From Thioglobus_B sp964403565 (lineage in GTDB: Bacteria > Pseudomonadota > Gammaproteobacteria > PS1 > Pseudothioglobaceae): 5,833 bases of DNA. Where the stretch lies: positions 1 to 5,833 of the forward strand of contig CAYOFV010000051.1 in assembly GCA_964403565.1 (NCBI GenBank), read 5' to 3'. This document shows positions 5,502 through 5,833 of this stretch, one piece after another. The translations under genes and the position numbers were made by a program. The notes below the pieces were generated by a model. It was not told the DNA's origin and made no database searches. It saw only the letters and a program-made list of their open reading frames with translations. Numbering within the stretch: position 1 is the first letter of the stretch; the number at the start of each line of letters is the position of its first letter.

Positions 5502-5833
5502 TTAACGCATGCTGCGCTGTTTTTTAACAAGCTCATAAGCACTAATAATCTCCTGAGTCTTTTCTTTAGCAATCGTCATCATCTCTTCGGGCAAACCCTT
5601 AGCAACTAATTTATCTGGATGATGTTGAGCTAGCAATCTACGATAGGCGCGCTTTAGTTCTTTATCTGTTGCATTTTTATCCACGCCCAATACAGCGTAT
5701 GCATCATCAGTTGTTAGTTGGTTTGAGTTATGACTAGCAGCTGCAAATTGCTGAATCAAACTCTCTAACTCATGAAGCGGAAAATGTAGTTTCTGAGCAA
5801 TGTATTTCAAAACGTCGTGCTCTTTAGAATCTA
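5502..5833 (-). CDS. djlA: DjlA-type DnaJ-domain co-chaperone, C-terminal part (cut by window edge)
   Basis: This J-domain protein stimulates DnaK ATPase activity. DjlA is anchored in the inner membrane by an N-terminal segment, which is not in this window. The visible 109 complete codons hold the end of a TerB-like domain (SKEHDVLKYIAQKLHF through LESLIQQF), a short linker and a C-terminal J domain. The J domain has DDAYAVLGVD, the helix KELKRAYRRLLAQ and the diagnostic HPD motif at about 5621-5613. It ends with the typical EIISAYELVKKQR helix. The reading frame stays open to the right edge. A TTG codon at 5810 is an internal leucine in LKYIAQ and not a start, because the residues before it continue the DjlA-like sequence. 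A J domain at the C-terminus after a TerB-like domain distinguishes it from DnaJ and CbpA. Full-length DjlA is around 250-280 residues, so more than half is missing here. Confidence 0.88.
   Translation of the reverse strand, partial: DSKEHDVLKYIAQKLHFPLHELESLIQQFAAASHNSNQLTTDDAYAVLGVDKNATDKELKRAYRRLLAQHHPDKLVAKGLPEEMMTIAKEKTQEIISAYELVKKQRSMR

Overview
The window looks like a stretch of chromosome from an AT-rich (about one third GC by eye) gammaproteobacterium. The visible part of a DjlA-type co-chaperone and the complete set of gammaproteobacterial-style Zur metal ligands support that class. The low GC, tight packing and a SoxW-like thioredoxin protein would fit a marine sulfur oxidiser of the SUP05/Thioglobus type, but this finer placement is an inference from general resemblance. 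Every supported gene is on the minus strand, so transcription runs from high to low coordinates. No RNA gene, insertion sequence, CRISPR array or phage gene was seen, and no gap between genes exceeds 100 bases.

Upstream block (5833 down to 3720): the C-terminal part of djlA runs in from the right edge. It is followed by a small secreted protein with two cysteines, a possible 24-residue membrane peptide not previously counted as a gene, a secreted protein with two tandem thioredoxin folds (CPYC and CAGC), and a short protein that looks like a response-regulator receiver domain stripped of its phosphorylation residues. Spacing is short throughout. A small hairpin just after the last gene may end this unit.

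Downstream block (3690 down to 1): a promoter candidate overlapped by a Zur-box-like palindrome precedes five tightly coupled genes. They are a His/Asp/Glu-rich periplasmic DUF2796 protein (ZrgA type), a LolD-like ABC ATPase with a GTG start, a MacB/FtsX-type permease, a secreted DUF3299 protein, and a Fur-family regulator with all the Zur zinc ligands. Neighbouring genes overlap by 4 or 8 bases or are 4 bases apart. A hairpin followed by a T run after zur is a likely terminator.

The most interesting content is this second block. It reads as a self-regulated zinc-starvation module related to the Zrg zinc-acquisition system of Vibrio, in which a mechanotransmission-type ABC transporter, rather than a ZnuBC-type importer, is paired with a histidine-rich periplasmic zinc binder. 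The zinc role is inferred from the regulator, the operator candidate and the DUF2796 protein together; the transport mechanism cannot be read from the sequence.
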